Assembly (NCBI GenBank): GCA_003665825.1
Contig: QPFY01000012.1
Coordinates: forward strand, 744,001-808,000
Source of the DNA: Microbotryum silenes-acaulis
Lineage: Eukaryota; Basidiomycota; Microbotryomycetes; Microbotryales; Microbotryaceae
DNA: 64,000 nt
Direction: 5' to 3'
A program made the translations under genes and the position numbers. This document shows, one piece after another, positions 44,326-56,913 of this stretch. The notes beneath the pieces were generated by a model, which searched no databases, was not told the DNA's origin, and saw nothing but the letters and a program-made list of their open reading frames with translations. Each line of letters begins with the position of its first letter. The stretch's first letter is position 1.

Positions 44326-47300
44326 TTATGCGGGGCGCGAGCCAGCACGGGAGAGCTGGGCACCGGCCGAGGCGGCTTGGCGCGACGAGAACCTCGACAA
44401 CTCGTTTTGCGAGATCGAGACCTTCTTGCCACCCAGACCGACTGAAGCCTGAGCACGGCGCAAGAACGAGGTTCGGTTCGAGTAGAGCGAAGCGGTGCGC
44501 GATTGGGTGCGGGTCATGGGTACACCTGTGTCCTGGACGGCGGTGCGGGCCTTGCGCGACGCCTGGTATTGGCGAATGATGGCGCGCATGCCGAACTTGA
44601 CAAGATCTGTGGATGGGCGCAGGTCAGACGTTAGCGAGAGCAGCTAAGGTTCAGCGTGAGCAGCCGGAAGACGTACCCAAGGGGAAGAACTGCGCGAGAG
44701 GAGAGGAGGGGCAGAGGAGGAACGAGCATGAGGCCGAATCAGCGATCGAGCGTCGATATGAGCGAGCGAGAAGGGCCATAGGACGCGAAAGACTCACCCA
44801 GACGATGTTCCAGATCCAAACGAACCCAATGTAGCCACCAGAGATGCCTGTGGGCGTGCAGACAAAAGAAACGGACGCAGATCAGCGTCAGGAGCCTCCC
44901 AGTCCAGTCGAATCAAATTTTGCGCACTTGAAACTGCTGTAAATCCCCAGTCGCCGTAGGCAGCTATGATTGACGAAACGAGTTGTGCCAAACAGAAGGC
45001 ACCAAACAGTGCAAGGGAAGGACGTTCGAGGAAGAACCATCCGTGAGATCGGGTGATGAAAATCAGGGCCTGCGAGATCTGGGCGACCTGGAGGTAGATG
45101 ATCATGTGGATCTTGGGGTCGTTGGGGTCCGAAAGTTGTTCAAGACCGAGCTTGTCGGCGCAGAAAGAAGTATCCATGATGACCAAGTAGCAGGCGATGG
45201 TGCCAACGGCGAGGTAAAGACCGTAGGCGACGGCGTAAGCAAAGATTTCGGCCAAGTCCCACGAGTCGGGCGTGCTCGAGGGCAACACACGATCAACGGA
45301 GAGGGTCATGATGGTACCATCGTTGAGTAAGGCAATGATAAGAACCATGAAGGGAGGGAAGTCGAAGCGGAAGGCAAAGGCCATGATCGCGAAGCCGACG
45401 ACGATACGGATCGTGACGGCGCACGCGTAGATCGAGTAGTTGCGCATACGTTGGAAGATGACACGCGATTGACGGATGGCGTGAACGATGGTTGACAATC
45501 CGGGTTCGGTCAAGACGATATCGGCAGCACCGCGAGCGGCATCGGTGGCGCCTTCGACGGCGATACCGACGTTGGCACGGGACAAGGCGGGGGCATCGTT
45601 GGCACCGTCACCGGTCATGGCGCACAAGTGACCGAGGGCCTGGAGGCGCTTGACGATCTCGTACTTGTGTTCGGGGAAGACACCGGCAAATCCATCGGCA
45701 TCCAGGATCATCTCGTCGAGCGAAGCGTGCTTGCCACCTTCGGGGAAGCCACCGGTTTGCAGGACCTTGGCGGGGTACATGTGGTCCCCGAGGCCGAGAC
45801 GGCGACCTGTCTCCTTGGCGATGGCGAGCTGATCACCGGTAACCATCTTGACGCGGACACCGAGGGCTTGGGCATCGTCGATCGTTTGCTTGGTGTCTTC
45901 ACGAGGGGGGTCAAAGATGGCGAGGAGACCGATGAGTTCAAAGCCGTCACCCTTGTCCTCGTGGTTGCCCGAGGGAACGTTCTCGAATGCGACGGCGAGG
46001 GCACGGAGACCACGTGCGGCGAATTCCTCGACATCCTTCTCGAGCTGGTCCTCGACCTCGTGGCTCTTGTTGCGCGAGCACAATTCGATGATGATACCGG
46101 TCATACCCTTGGTGACACGCTTCATCTTGCCGGTAGACTCTTCGATGTAGGTGATTTCGGTACGCTTGTCAGTGGGGTTGAAGGCCTTGAAGTCGACCAA
46201 CTTGATACCCTTGCGCGCGAGCGAGATGTCGCCACCAATGGCACCAGTAACGCAGGTGTCGATGGCGTCCATGTTTTCCGTTCGCGAGGCGTACGCAGCG
46301 TGGAGGATGACGGTCTGGGCATCCATCTCGGAGTAGGTCTTGAGGGTCGTCAAATCGATCGTGAGCTTGTTGGTCGTGAGCGTACCGGTCTTGTCGGAGC
46401 ACAAGATCGTGACACCGGCGAGTTCTTCGATGGCGGTGATACGGGTGACGATGGCTTTGTACTTGGCAAGCTGCTGAGCACCGACGGCGAGCGTGACGGA
46501 CAAGACGGTGGGCATGGCGATGGGGATACCACCGATCAAGAGGACGAGGATGCAGTCGAGGCCACGGCGGTACGAGTAGTGGAACGCGGGGTACAAGATG
46601 ACGATTTCGAGGACGATGAAGAGACCGATCGAGCACAAACAGAAGAGACCGATCTGGGCGAGAATCTTCTGCAAGTGACCAGTCGAGTCGTCATCGGCGC
46701 CGACGAGCGAGGCAGCGCGACCGAAGAAGGTGTTGGCACCGGTAGCGATAACGACACCCTCGGCTTCACCTTGCTTGCAGATGGACGACGAGAAGCACTG
46801 GTCCCCGACCTTCTTGCCCTGGGGTAACGATTCGCCGGTTAGACCCGCTTGATCGATCGAGACCGTGATGGCATCGTAGAGACGGCAATCGGCGGGGACA
46901 ATGTCACCGATCTTGAACGCGATCACATCACCAGGGACGAGGTCGGCCGAGTCGATTTCGTTCCAGACGCCGCTGCGGCGGCACTTGGCCTTGGGGGCAA
47001 GCGATTCCATGAGGGCCTTGACAGCATTACCAGCAGATCGTTCTTCGTAGTAACCAATACCAGAGTTGATAAAGAGCAGAAGGACGATACCGACGAAATC
47101 TTGCCAATCTGGCGGCTTGCCTCCTCCGTTGGAGAGGGCGATGGCAACCAAGGCCGCGCCTTCCATGACCCACGAGAGGGGGTTCCACATGAAGCTGCGA
47201 GAGATGCAGAAGGGGCAGGGGTCAGCGTCTGACTGGGCTCGGCGCGGCGACGACAAAGGGCGGAGAGGAGCGCGGGAGGATGCGTGCGCTGATTTTCGAC

Positions 47301-48805
47301 GCTACGTGGGCCAATTCCCGGAGCGGAATGTCCGACCCGGCTGACGCACGAGAAAGTAGTGCTGACTTACGAGAGGAACTGCAGGAAAGCAGACGTTTCC
47401 TTGTGCTCGAGCTTGTTGGGCCCGAAAATCTCGCGGCGGCGAGTAGCCTCCTCCTCGGTAAGACCCTCTTCCTTGCATCTACGAGGGCGGTTGTTCGGGA
47501 ACGACCGGAGGACGAGGAGGCACGTCGGGTGGCGATCGAGGCGTTGAAGTGATGATGAGAATGATAGACAGTTCCGGAAGGAAAAAGAGAAGAGGTAACA
47601 TAAATGAAGGGAACAAGCTGGTCAGCACAAGGTTTGAAGGGCCGGCATGGTACTGTAGCTGTGCTCGTAAATGGGGAAAACGAGTGACGTTGATTGATTT
47701 CCTCCCGGCTGGCGCACGCTACTTCGCCCAGGGCGGACCCAAAGGGTCGCGGCCAAGGTCGCACAAAGTGCATGTTCGGAAGCTACAGATGGTCGGATGA
47801 CATAAGAGGACGGCAGAGCACTCGGTGCGCATGAAGTGGTACCAGCGCTAGTGCGCGATGTAGCGAGTGGATGCCAGTCTCGAGACGCCCAGATCCGCCC
47901 AAAGTGACCTGGTCGGGTGTCTCAGTCCGCCGCCGTGGCCTCCGCCTCCTCTCAGAGACCGCCGCAGAGATGCACAGTCTCGAAGGAGAGACGAGACAGA
48001 CACGGGGGAAACACACGAGCCAACTCTGACGAAGAACATTGCTGGCATGCCATCGCAGCATCCTGAGCAGTGACCACTCGTTCTCCATTGGGCGAACCAG
48101 CCTCCAACCTGGCGTAGGCCACGCCAGGCGGAGCCCAGGGGGTTTGAGCCGTTGTGCCAAAGCGAGGAGCGGGGGACCCTAGAAAAAACATAGGCCGCCC
48201 GCGACGACCGAGAAACGCCCGCGCGCTAGGCAGCGCTGTGCGCCAGCCAACGTCGACGCCCGCGAGACTGGGCCGCCGGTAGACCTCGAGATCGATCTCC
48301 GCCCGCCGCCCGGCGAAACCCCCGTAACGGACGCTAGCGAGAGCACACCATCATGCCTCATGAGGTCGATCACGAGCCCCAGGACAGCATGTAATAACAG
48401 CTCCAAGAGGAATCGCTCCGGGAAGCATGGCCGAAGAGAAATATGCGTCGCAGACAGAACGAGCACGCAACCCGAAGCGGAACACGAAACCGAGACGGGA
48501 ATGGGAACTGACTGCAAGAGGGTCCAGACGTCTTCGAGCTCGACTTGCTCGAGGTCGACCTTGTCCTTGTCGTACAAGTCTTCGGCCTTGAGCTCGATAG
48601 TGGACATGTCGACGTTGGCATGCTTGACCTGACGTTCCTCTTCGAAAGTCTTGTCGAAGCGGCCCTCCTTAGCCTCGGTCGGCGTAGCCTCCGCCCCACT
48701 GCTCATGGCAGCGGCGGGGGCGACGGCGGCGGGTGCAGGCGATGTGGTGTCGGTCGTCTTCTTCTCGGCCGAGATGTCGGACGCTTGCTCGTTGTGGTCG
48801 GCCAT
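44326..48805 (-). CDS. PMA1: Plasma-membrane H+-ATPase (P3A-type)
   Basis: Pumps protons out of the cell, building the gradient that drives uptake (including ammonium and sugars). Exons (minus): 48805-48513, 47478-47371, 47194-44928, 44847-44798, 44689-44677, 44606-44326; 1003 residues in phase. Signatures: LTGESLPQGKK (actuator), CSDKTGTLTTNKLTI with the phosphorylated Asp (about 400), KMVTGDQLAIAKETGRRLG, and MTGDGANDAPALSRANVG. The helix 6 Asp is in NDGTIMTLSVD. The C-terminal regulatory domain is Ser/Arg-rich (RTSFLRRAQAS) and longer than in budding yeast, so it may hold kinase sites. The start MADHNEQASD follows an acidic N-terminus typical of fungal Pma1. Intron 1 is 1,034 nt, far longer than any other here. 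Exon 5 is only 13 nt (FFPL plus one base) but is required to restore WFFPLDLVKFGMR. Confidence 0.97.
47479..48512 (-). other. 1.03-kb first intron of PMA1
   Basis: The donor is TTGCA|gtcagt and the acceptor ccctcgtag|A; the join gives WTLLQCKEEGLTEEEATRRR. Other introns in the window are mostly 60-200 nt. I found no ORF or known RNA inside it. Confidence 0.8.
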
Positions 48806-51800
48806 GTTGCGCGAACACGGAACGGGGCGAACGGGTGAGGGGGGAGAAGCGGAAAGGGCAGACGGGCGTGCGAGGGAAGCGAGCGGAGGATAAGGAGGGG
48901 ACGATTGCACGGGATCGCATCAGTGCTGCCAGCGGCGCGAAATTGGTCTACTGCGAATTGCGCACGGGGGGCATCAAGTTGAACGAACGCCCGTGCTAGC
49001 GCCAGGGCCGGACGCAGAGCCTTCGCGCCAAAATGGGCCGAAAGTCGGACAATAAACAGCTTCCCGGCCGCTGGTTCTTGCTCGTTCGGGCGCGTCGCCC
49101 TAAACAGGCCAAAGTCCCAAAAGGCAGCTCCCCCAGCCCTTTTTTCGCACTTCACGGACTTGGAATGGGAATTTGTAGAGACCCCACCGACCAATAGGAT
49201 GAACGAACATCGGACCGCTTTATCCCGACCCCTCCCCCCGACTGGCAGGTGCAGGCCATCCTCGTCGAAGATGTTAGATCAGAGATCCCCGTTCATTGTA
49301 GTGAGTTTTTCATGTCGGTACCTTGGTGTCTACAGTCACCACATCCCCAAAGCCGTAAGTGGGATTTAGCCAATTAATGCCGCGTCGGACGGGTCTGTCA
49401 TAACCAAGCCATCGTAATCGGAGTTCGGCCACGCGCGCCGGTTTGTCCGCAGCGCTGAGGTAAAAATGCTGACCATGACGAGTATCGGCACGATACGCAC
49501 GGTCGGTACTCAGGGCGGTTCGGTTCGGCTTTCGCCTACTTATGTTATATGTGTACGTCACAAGGCATCTACCAGACCTCTATGGAATTCATAATGGAGC
49601 AGCGTCTCAATGCGGAGTCAGCTTGCTCTGCACGCAATCCCTTGCACCTCTGATCAAGACCGAGCAGAATTAGTAGTTGCCCGAGACGACGACGATTCGC
49701 GCGGTTGCGCAAACTAGGGTCATAAAGAGCAATCAAGCTCTCGCCTCTTTCTTTTGGATGCAAGTCCAAACGAACATATATGTAGCTTGACCTGTATCGG
49801 GCCCGACCGAGTACAATTGTCTGCATGCAACTTGTGCGGAAAGGTCCAAGAGCTCAGGAGTCAGACTTGTGCAACTCGAGCAGGAATCTACCATAGCGAT
49901 CGACCTAAGGCTACGCCACCTCAGTCTATTTTCCCATGTAGATTATTTCTATCCATACTTGATTTTCCAAGCCCCTTGCGATCACCTGGCATTTTCTTAC
50001 TCAAGGTGTATATGCCGGGTCGTCCTGTCCGCCAACGACCGGATTGGTGCAAATCGTGCAGCACTTGTGCATGCGAAGCAGCTGGTCGGCGAATCAAAGA
50101 TATGTGTTCGATAATGGTAATACAAGCACCTCAAGACTTTCTTTGGAAAATACAATCAAGGCGACGGAGCTTCTACAGTAGTGTTCTTCCGATGAAGTTT
50201 TTCTCAAACATTCGTCGACGTTGATCAGGGCAGGCCCAGTGACACCTCCGCAATATGTTTTACTGCAAGTTGCCTACTGGACCTGGACGAAATATCGGTG
50301 TCAGTGATGAAAAGAATATGCCTCAAATCTGCTTTAGCAAGAAGAGATGCTCCGACAGCAACATCCTGTACCGAGCTAGGCGATCCCCGAGGGGCCGCGG
50401 GAAAAGAATGACCACGGAGGCGGTATCTGCCGAGCAGCAGCCTCGCCGACCGTCCAGTGCAGTGTCTTTTACCACCTTCTCCTGATATTTCACTGAGTGT
50501 TTCCTGTAGCTTCCGCGTCTTTTACTGCCTACTCACCTAATCCAGCTTGGGAAAGAAAAAAAGCTCCAGATTCTATAATTACCGGTAAGGGTGCGCGAGC
50601 CGAGGAAAGAATGACGATGATGAATGGACGGACAGCGATGCCGACTTCAAACTCGCCCAACGCCCGCACCGCACCCGCGGAGTTTGCGGAAGCGAACCGC
50701 GCGCCGAAGTTCTCGGCAGCGCCAATTCGGTCCTGCCGCAGCCTTATCAATCTATTTTCGACCTCTGCGAAGCTCCAACGCCGAAGCACCGAACCCCTCG
50801 AATGAGCTCATCACGGTTTTCTTTTCTGTGTTCAAAGTTCAACGCCCGCCGACGGGGCCGGCACTTGCTGACTGATGTCCTAACCCCCTCGGCGCCTCGG
50901 GGCGTTTCCAGGGTGTTGGCGTTGAAGGCGACAGCAAGGTGTACAGGCCAATCGGAACCCGAGAGTTTGTCCACCCGCCTTATCGTCCGGCATCACGATC
51001 AGGCTTCATAAATGATCTGTCCAGTCCCAAGCCACTCGAGTGTCTAGAAAGGCCGCTAGCGTAGCGAACTGGTACCGATTAATATGAGTATCAGTGTAGT
51101 TGATCGTCTCCGTTGATTTGTGCTGCCAATGACCATCTACATCGACACTTTAATCGATTCAAGGCGACGAGTCGCCGATCACTCTGATTGCGAAGCTGCG
51201 GAGGCCGAGATGTCGACTCTCAAGTTCTGGACAGTGGGCACACCAATTATCCTGGCCTATAAAGGCGGAGAGAACCGGGCACAGCTACACAAGCTACGAT
51301 GTTTGATCCTGTAACATGTCCTATGCGCCTACCCGGCCGCATCGATGGTGGTAGTTGGTACTCATGCTCGGCGCGTTCGACCGGTCGCTGCAGCGCGGAA
51401 AAATGGGGGTTATATAGTGTCTCATCTTCAAGACCTTGCATGAAGCTATCAAGTCGAGAAAGCTCCCCGACAGCACTTCATAACATTGTATCCGAGAATC
51501 CGAGTTCAAGACAGGAGCGGTAAAGATCGAACTCTCGAGCGGGAATCCAGATTCCAAGTTGTCCACCTTAGCGGTCCACACCGGCCTGCCTGCGAAGAAG
51601 AATGCTGTATTTTTCAGGTGTGGTATGCATAAAATCATAGCCTGTGGATGAGGTGGCCGGGACGACAGACAGTGCTGAAACAACGAGGATACGTATGCAG
51701 ATGAGTAAGCGAGAAGTCTAAGGGAGCCAACTTGACGTGCCGCGACGAATGGAGAACCGGGGTCCCTCCGCGCCGCCTCAACACCAAAGTGCAAGCCAAC

Positions 51801-51995
51801 CTAACCGACAAAGTGTCTCAACTGGCTATGAGCAAGCCTCTCCACCGCTCGGATCTCGTCGAGCCCCCGTCGGTCGTGCGATGCGGCTATGGTATCGGCT
51901 CTCGCATGCAGGCAGACAATGACGGTCTCGATGACTTTGGGGACAAACTCGCGCACCTCCTCGGCCTGGCAGAAAGATCATTGCAGGAGCTCCGG
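48806..51995. other. Gene-poor region upstream of PMA1, 3.2 kb
   Basis: Holds the PMA1 promoter (right next to 48805) and the 3' flank of the decapping-scaffold gene. CCAAT occurs at 49191. A plus-strand TATAAAG at 51257 is not followed by a recognisable gene. ORFs here (for example 50497-50805) show no conserved motif on either strand. Confidence 0.45.
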
Positions 51996-54900
51996 TCAGC
52001 TTCGTGCTGCAACACCTCTCGAGACATCAGGGAACATGCGACGCACCTTCCTGTCCATCGCGGAGAGGCACTTCTGCACCCAGAGCAGATACTGTCGAGC
52101 CTCGGCGTTGAAAGGCCCGGGTTGACCGGACAGGCGCCCTGCGAGCTGATATGCGAGCGATAGAATCACAGGAGGCGAGATCCGGGGCTGCACCGACGTG
52201 GGAGGGAAGACGCGGTCGGCTGTGGCGGGAGATGAAGATCCGATGATACTCAATAGTTCAGCAAATTCGGGGGCGTGCTGCGGTTGCAATGCGTCGGTGA
52301 ACTATGGGGAGGTGGAGCGAAACGGTGTGAGCACAGGGCAGTTCAGGGGTAAGTAGCCCGTCATAACTGACCATTTCTTCATAGTCTTCATCGGCATAGT
52401 CCCCGTCAGACGATTGTGGGTGAGTGAATGTCGAAAGCGCACGGGACGAAGAAGGCTGCCGCTGGGTCGGTGCATGCACCACCTGCTGAGTCGGCGGGTG
52501 GGGCTGGGCTTGGGAGACCGAGGCTTGTCGTCGCGATGTCGATGCGCCTGGCTGACGATTTGGTGCTGCAGCGACCGGTGATGCGGATGATCTGTTGCAA
52601 AGAGAGAGCACGAGCTGCTCCATCCGCACCAACGAGGTCTTGAGCTCCGAGACTTCCCCCTTGAGGTCGCCGACCAAGGTTTCCAGCTCGACGATCGCAC
52701 CAGCCTGCTCCTGCACGATCTCTTTGCGCACGTCGGTCATCTCGGCGAGGACGGTGTCGCGAACCGACTGCATCACACCCTCGACCGCCGAAGCTAGCGA
52801 TGAATTGAAGCCAGGGATGACACCGGTGGCGACGACCGACAGCAGTTGGCGTTCGACCGCTTCAGAGATGGAAGGAACAATCGCAGCCGATACACTCTGT
52901 GCGATGTGGTTGCTCATCTCAGGACGAGACAAAAGCTTGCGCAGCTCTCTTGGTAGCGTCTGGCCACCGGAAACAGACGAGCGTTAGCGATTAAATCGGA
53001 TGATTATCAGAGACTCGGCAACACTACTGACCTCGCTCATAGCCTCCTCGATCCCTCGAGCGACCTGTTCGTTGATCGAAGCGGTGACCAACTTGCTCAT
53101 CGACGGGATGACCTGCGCTCGCATCTGCTCCCTCACCGTCGTATCCAACTTCTTCGACAACGCGCTCGACACCAGTTTCAACAAAGTCTCTTGTCTTGCT
53201 ACATCCGCGGCTCGGTCATTAACCCGTTCCTCGGCGACGTGGTGGGCTTGCACCTGCATCTCCTTCTGAATCGCCTTGGTGATGCGGTCCTCGACTCTGC
53301 GCAGCTCACGGGAAACGTCGGGTGTGACTGACGCCTGTTTCGCTCCTTTCTGACCACGCGCAGGTGTGCTGGGATGGCTGACCGGATCCTCGACTTGGTT
53401 GTGAGTCGCCTTCCATGCGGGGATGTCGCCCTCGGGACCATTGGGACCATCGCGAGAGCTCACTTGAGGTACCTCGGCCGCGGCGCTGCCGGGTTCCTCC
53501 TGAATCGGGTCCTCGAGTTTCAACTTGGCCGCGAGGCGAGAATAAGGAGAGCATGTCGAGACTTCATCGAAATCAACCACAACCTCGACCTCCGACTCGA
53601 CGCGAATCGATCCCTCCAGGCTCATACGTCGACCGGGTCCGCCGTACGGTTCGTCGTCGTCGTCGCTGTCGTGCCCTCTACCCTTTCCCACCGCGAGGCC
53701 GGGGAAGTCGAACGTGACGGCATGCAAGCCACCGGGATGAGCGATGAGCGTCGACAACGATGGTGTGTCGCTGGAACGTGCGCCCGGAAAGTCCTCGTCG
53801 ACGGAGAACTCGACGAGAGGTTCGGCAGTGGCGATCTCGGCGACATGCTCCACTCGCGGCTCCATGAGCTCGCTTCGATGGGCAAACAGATCGCAGTCGG
53901 GAGCTGAACGTGAACTCTCGGACTCGTCGACACCGATTCGGAAAGCGAAAAGCGATCCTCTGGCGGAAGAGGATACGAAAAGGGTGGTGCTGGGCTGGTG
54001 GTAGAAGAGATGGGCAAAATTGGTACAGGACTGGGCTTCCGCCACTTCCGCAGAGAGGGTGAACTCGATCGAATTCGTGTCAGGGGCCGCGTGACCGCCT
54101 CGAGAGAGTGACAGCAACTGGAGACGACTACCCTCACGAGCCGCCAGGACGAGCCCAGCCGGTCGTCCGTTCGAGGTGGTGAGGAACGCGATCTCGGTTG
54201 CTTCCGCGCCATCGGCTGGGGTCAACGTCGAAGATCGAGACCACAAAATTTTCTCCGGGGCGCTGGTCTTGCGAATCGTCACCCCAGATCCGACGGTGAG
54301 AGCAGCAAATGCGGTGCCATCGGGAGAGAAGCATACACTGGCCAGCCCTTCCCCACAGTTCACAGTTCGCACCGCAGACTCGATCGACACATCGGGCATT
54401 CGAGCCCGCTCTAAGTGCATGATAACGACGCTCGACGAGCCAAGCACGAGGGCGAGTCGTGGCACGGTGGGGAATTGAGGGTGGAATCGGGCCGAGCGGA
54501 ACTTGGCCCCCTCCACGAGAGCGGAGCCCTCCAGCTCGAGGACCTTGTGCGTCGGTGCGTTATCTTGTGAGAATGAATCGGGCACGCTGTACACGATCAG
54601 ACGGCCATCGACGCTGATGCTGGTGATCATCCGCGAAGCATCGGCCTCGGGTGCAGGCGCGATCGACAAGTCCGCGATCGCAGATTTGTGGCCCTTGAGC
54701 AAGATCTTGGCGCCCGAACGACGATCGACAACACGAATGCGGCCTTTGCTCGTACTCCATACAAAAACGTGGGAGGTGATGGCAGAGCGACGCCCCGGCG
54801 ACCATTCGTACGGGACCTCGAAAAGCACGACCGGGGTCGTTTCTACTAGCGCTGCGGAGTCGAGCGAATCCAAGTTGGGTGCCGAGATATCGATGGTGAG

Positions 54901-56471
54901 ATGCTGAGCCATGGGCGGTGCAATCGAGCCTCGTCTCGGAGGCAGTTGAAGCCCGCGTGGGGCCCACTTTGGTGCATGGCTCGGCGAGTCGGAAAGGTAC
55001 TTCTTAACGAGCAGATCAAGAGGAGCAGCTTTTGTCGCAGTCAAGGCTTGACCCTCTTCAGCATCGTTCCCCGCCTTATCCGAGACATTCATGTGGTCTT
55101 GGCTGGCCGGATGGGTCGAACTTGACAGTACCGACGGCGGAGCCGCAGAGGCCGGGCGGGGCGTGGGCAGGTCCTCCGCTTCCGACGTTTCAATGTTGAC
55201 CTCCGTCTTGGGATCGACGGCCTCATTCTTCCCGTGCTGTAGTTCAGAGGCATGTGCTTGAGCGAGTATGTCGAAAGGCGAAACGAAAGCTCCAAATTTT
55301 GGTACAGAACTAGGTGTTGCTGTGAGTTCGAGCGCCGGGTTTCCAATCAGCTTATGAGTCGCCGTGCATCGCGCCGCGTCAGAGACATCGGTCACACTGA
55401 CCTGCCCTTTCTTGCCTCTTCTCTTCCTTCACAATGTTCTGACTCGATGGTTTGCGCGTTTGAGGAGTGCCTCCGTTGCCGATGATCTGTTCCGATCCCT
55501 TTGTCTGCAGTGCGGCTCGCTCCACTTCCTCCAATGTGAGCGCTGCAGTTGGTCTCGAGGTCGAGATGGGGTCCTTCTCCTCTGGCGTGACATCTAACGA
55601 CGATGGTTTGTTGTTTCCCCACACCTTGGCAAAGATCGAATTTGGATCTATGATTGCGGACTGGAGCGCCGCCGTCGTCGTCGTTGCCGCCAGGGAGGTC
55701 ATCGTTTTCGGCGAAGGCGGAGGCGAGGGGAACGAAGTGGGCTGTGCAGTCATAGCTTCGGGGCGTTGGGTAGGCGAGGCAGGAACGATCGAAGAAGAAG
55801 GAGATGGGATCGCAGGATTTGTTGTTGAGGACGGCGAGCTCATGCGCTGCAACAAAGAGAGGAGCGAAACGGATCCGTTGTTCGCCCGATGCGGCGGGGA
55901 TGACGGCGCTGCTGCTGTAGAGCTCGCCGTCGTGCCCGACAAAGGGACGCTCGGCGACGAGGACGGCGATGCTGCTACTGCTACGTCCGTGCCGGTGTGG
56001 CCTTGAAAAGACGTGCTACCCAGGATCCTATCTTCACTCGCTGACCTCCTAATCCCATCGTCCTGGCGCGTAGACTGGACCTGGGAGTGGGGCTGGGGCA
56101 CGGTGACCCCAGTGGCAGCCGCGGGCGAGGTTGCGTGTGAGACCTGTGAGGCATCATGTGAGGGCTGGGGCGTGCCGAATGCGCTGCGAAAGAGCCGCTC
56201 AAGCTCAGCCGCCGGGTTGGCCGCAGGAGTACTCGAACTACCTTTTGGTCGAGCGGTCGTGTTTGTTGTTGCAGATGGTAGCCTCGAAGTCGACGGGGCG
56301 GGTTGCGACGTCGACGGTGATCCTCCAGCGCGGAGCAGCGAGAGCAACTGGGACGCATCGGCCCTGCGCGATGTCGATCAAGGTAGGGTCACCGGGTCAG
56401 TCCTCTTACGGGTGGAGCGGCGATCGAGACGTCGTCCACACCCCGAAGGCCCCATCGACGATGACTTACAT
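51996..56471 (-). CDS. EDC4/Ge-1-like mRNA decapping scaffold (WD40 plus C-terminal helical region)
   Basis: P-body protein that scaffolds the decapping complex (family knowledge). Exons (minus): 56471-56470, 56363-55402, 55319-53032, 52959-52372, 52301-51996; 1381 residues. N-terminal 450 residues are Ser/Pro/Thr-rich. A WD40 propeller follows at about 480-860 (VFVWSTSKGRIRVVDRRSGA, ILLKGHKSAIADLSIAP, CFSPDGTAFAALTVGSGV), the Ge-1 type blades. The C-terminus has the conserved helical segments of EDC4: RELRRVEDRITKAIQKEMQV, MSKLVTASINEQVARGIEEA, and near the end FTDALQPQHAPEFAELLSII with SPPVILSLAYQLAGRL. The most likely start codon is split by an intron: AT ends at 56470 and G begins at 56363, giving MADASQLLSLLRAGG with an ideal context (aacATGgcc). 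Upstream frame (CLSELFN) is open, so a longer N-terminus from an unseen exon is possible. Confidence 0.87.
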
Positions 56472-56913
56472 GTTGAAGAGCTCGGACAGGCAGGCGGAAG
56501 AGTGGTCCGTCCGCGCTGTGGTAGGTCAGTTAGGGAGAACGGGTCAGAGGTGCGACTCGCGAGCCCGGCACGGCGTGGCGGCGGCTCAGAGGACTGCTCC
56601 GCGTCGGCGGGGGACCTGCGTGAGACTGATGACGGGCAGTTTGTATGTCTCAGATGACCAGAAACAGCCTTACACTTCCTTCGCAGCTCTCCTAGCCCGC
56701 TCTCTCACGTCTGCTATGACTTTAGGGTGACTACTTCCCCCGCGCTCGAAAATGTCCTAGTAGGTGCTCGAAAATAGTCATGTAGTGCGTGCAAATGCTG
56801 ATGCGTTGAAATCACAAAACACAAGGAAAGGGAACGAGCGTACAACTATCCGTACAAACATCGTGACGCTTAACTCTAATAGCGATAGAGTCTTCTTGGG
56901 CTTCACGACTCGA
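56472..56913. other. Spacer, EDC4-like 5' flank and ALG3 3' flank
   Basis: 442 bp between two minus-strand genes. May include an upstream exon of the EDC4-like gene (open frame ending at the AT of 56470). Nothing else recognised. Confidence 0.45.

Noticed and set aside
45628..46827. 399-codon open frame antisense to PMA1
   Set aside because: It is a by-product of the strong GC-ending codon bias of PMA1 on the opposite strand; the sense frame is unmistakable and the antisense product is an acidic low-complexity string without motifs.
50497..50805. Overlapping ORFs on both strands
   Set aside because: No motif, no splice partners, no preferred strand; coding status cannot be supported.
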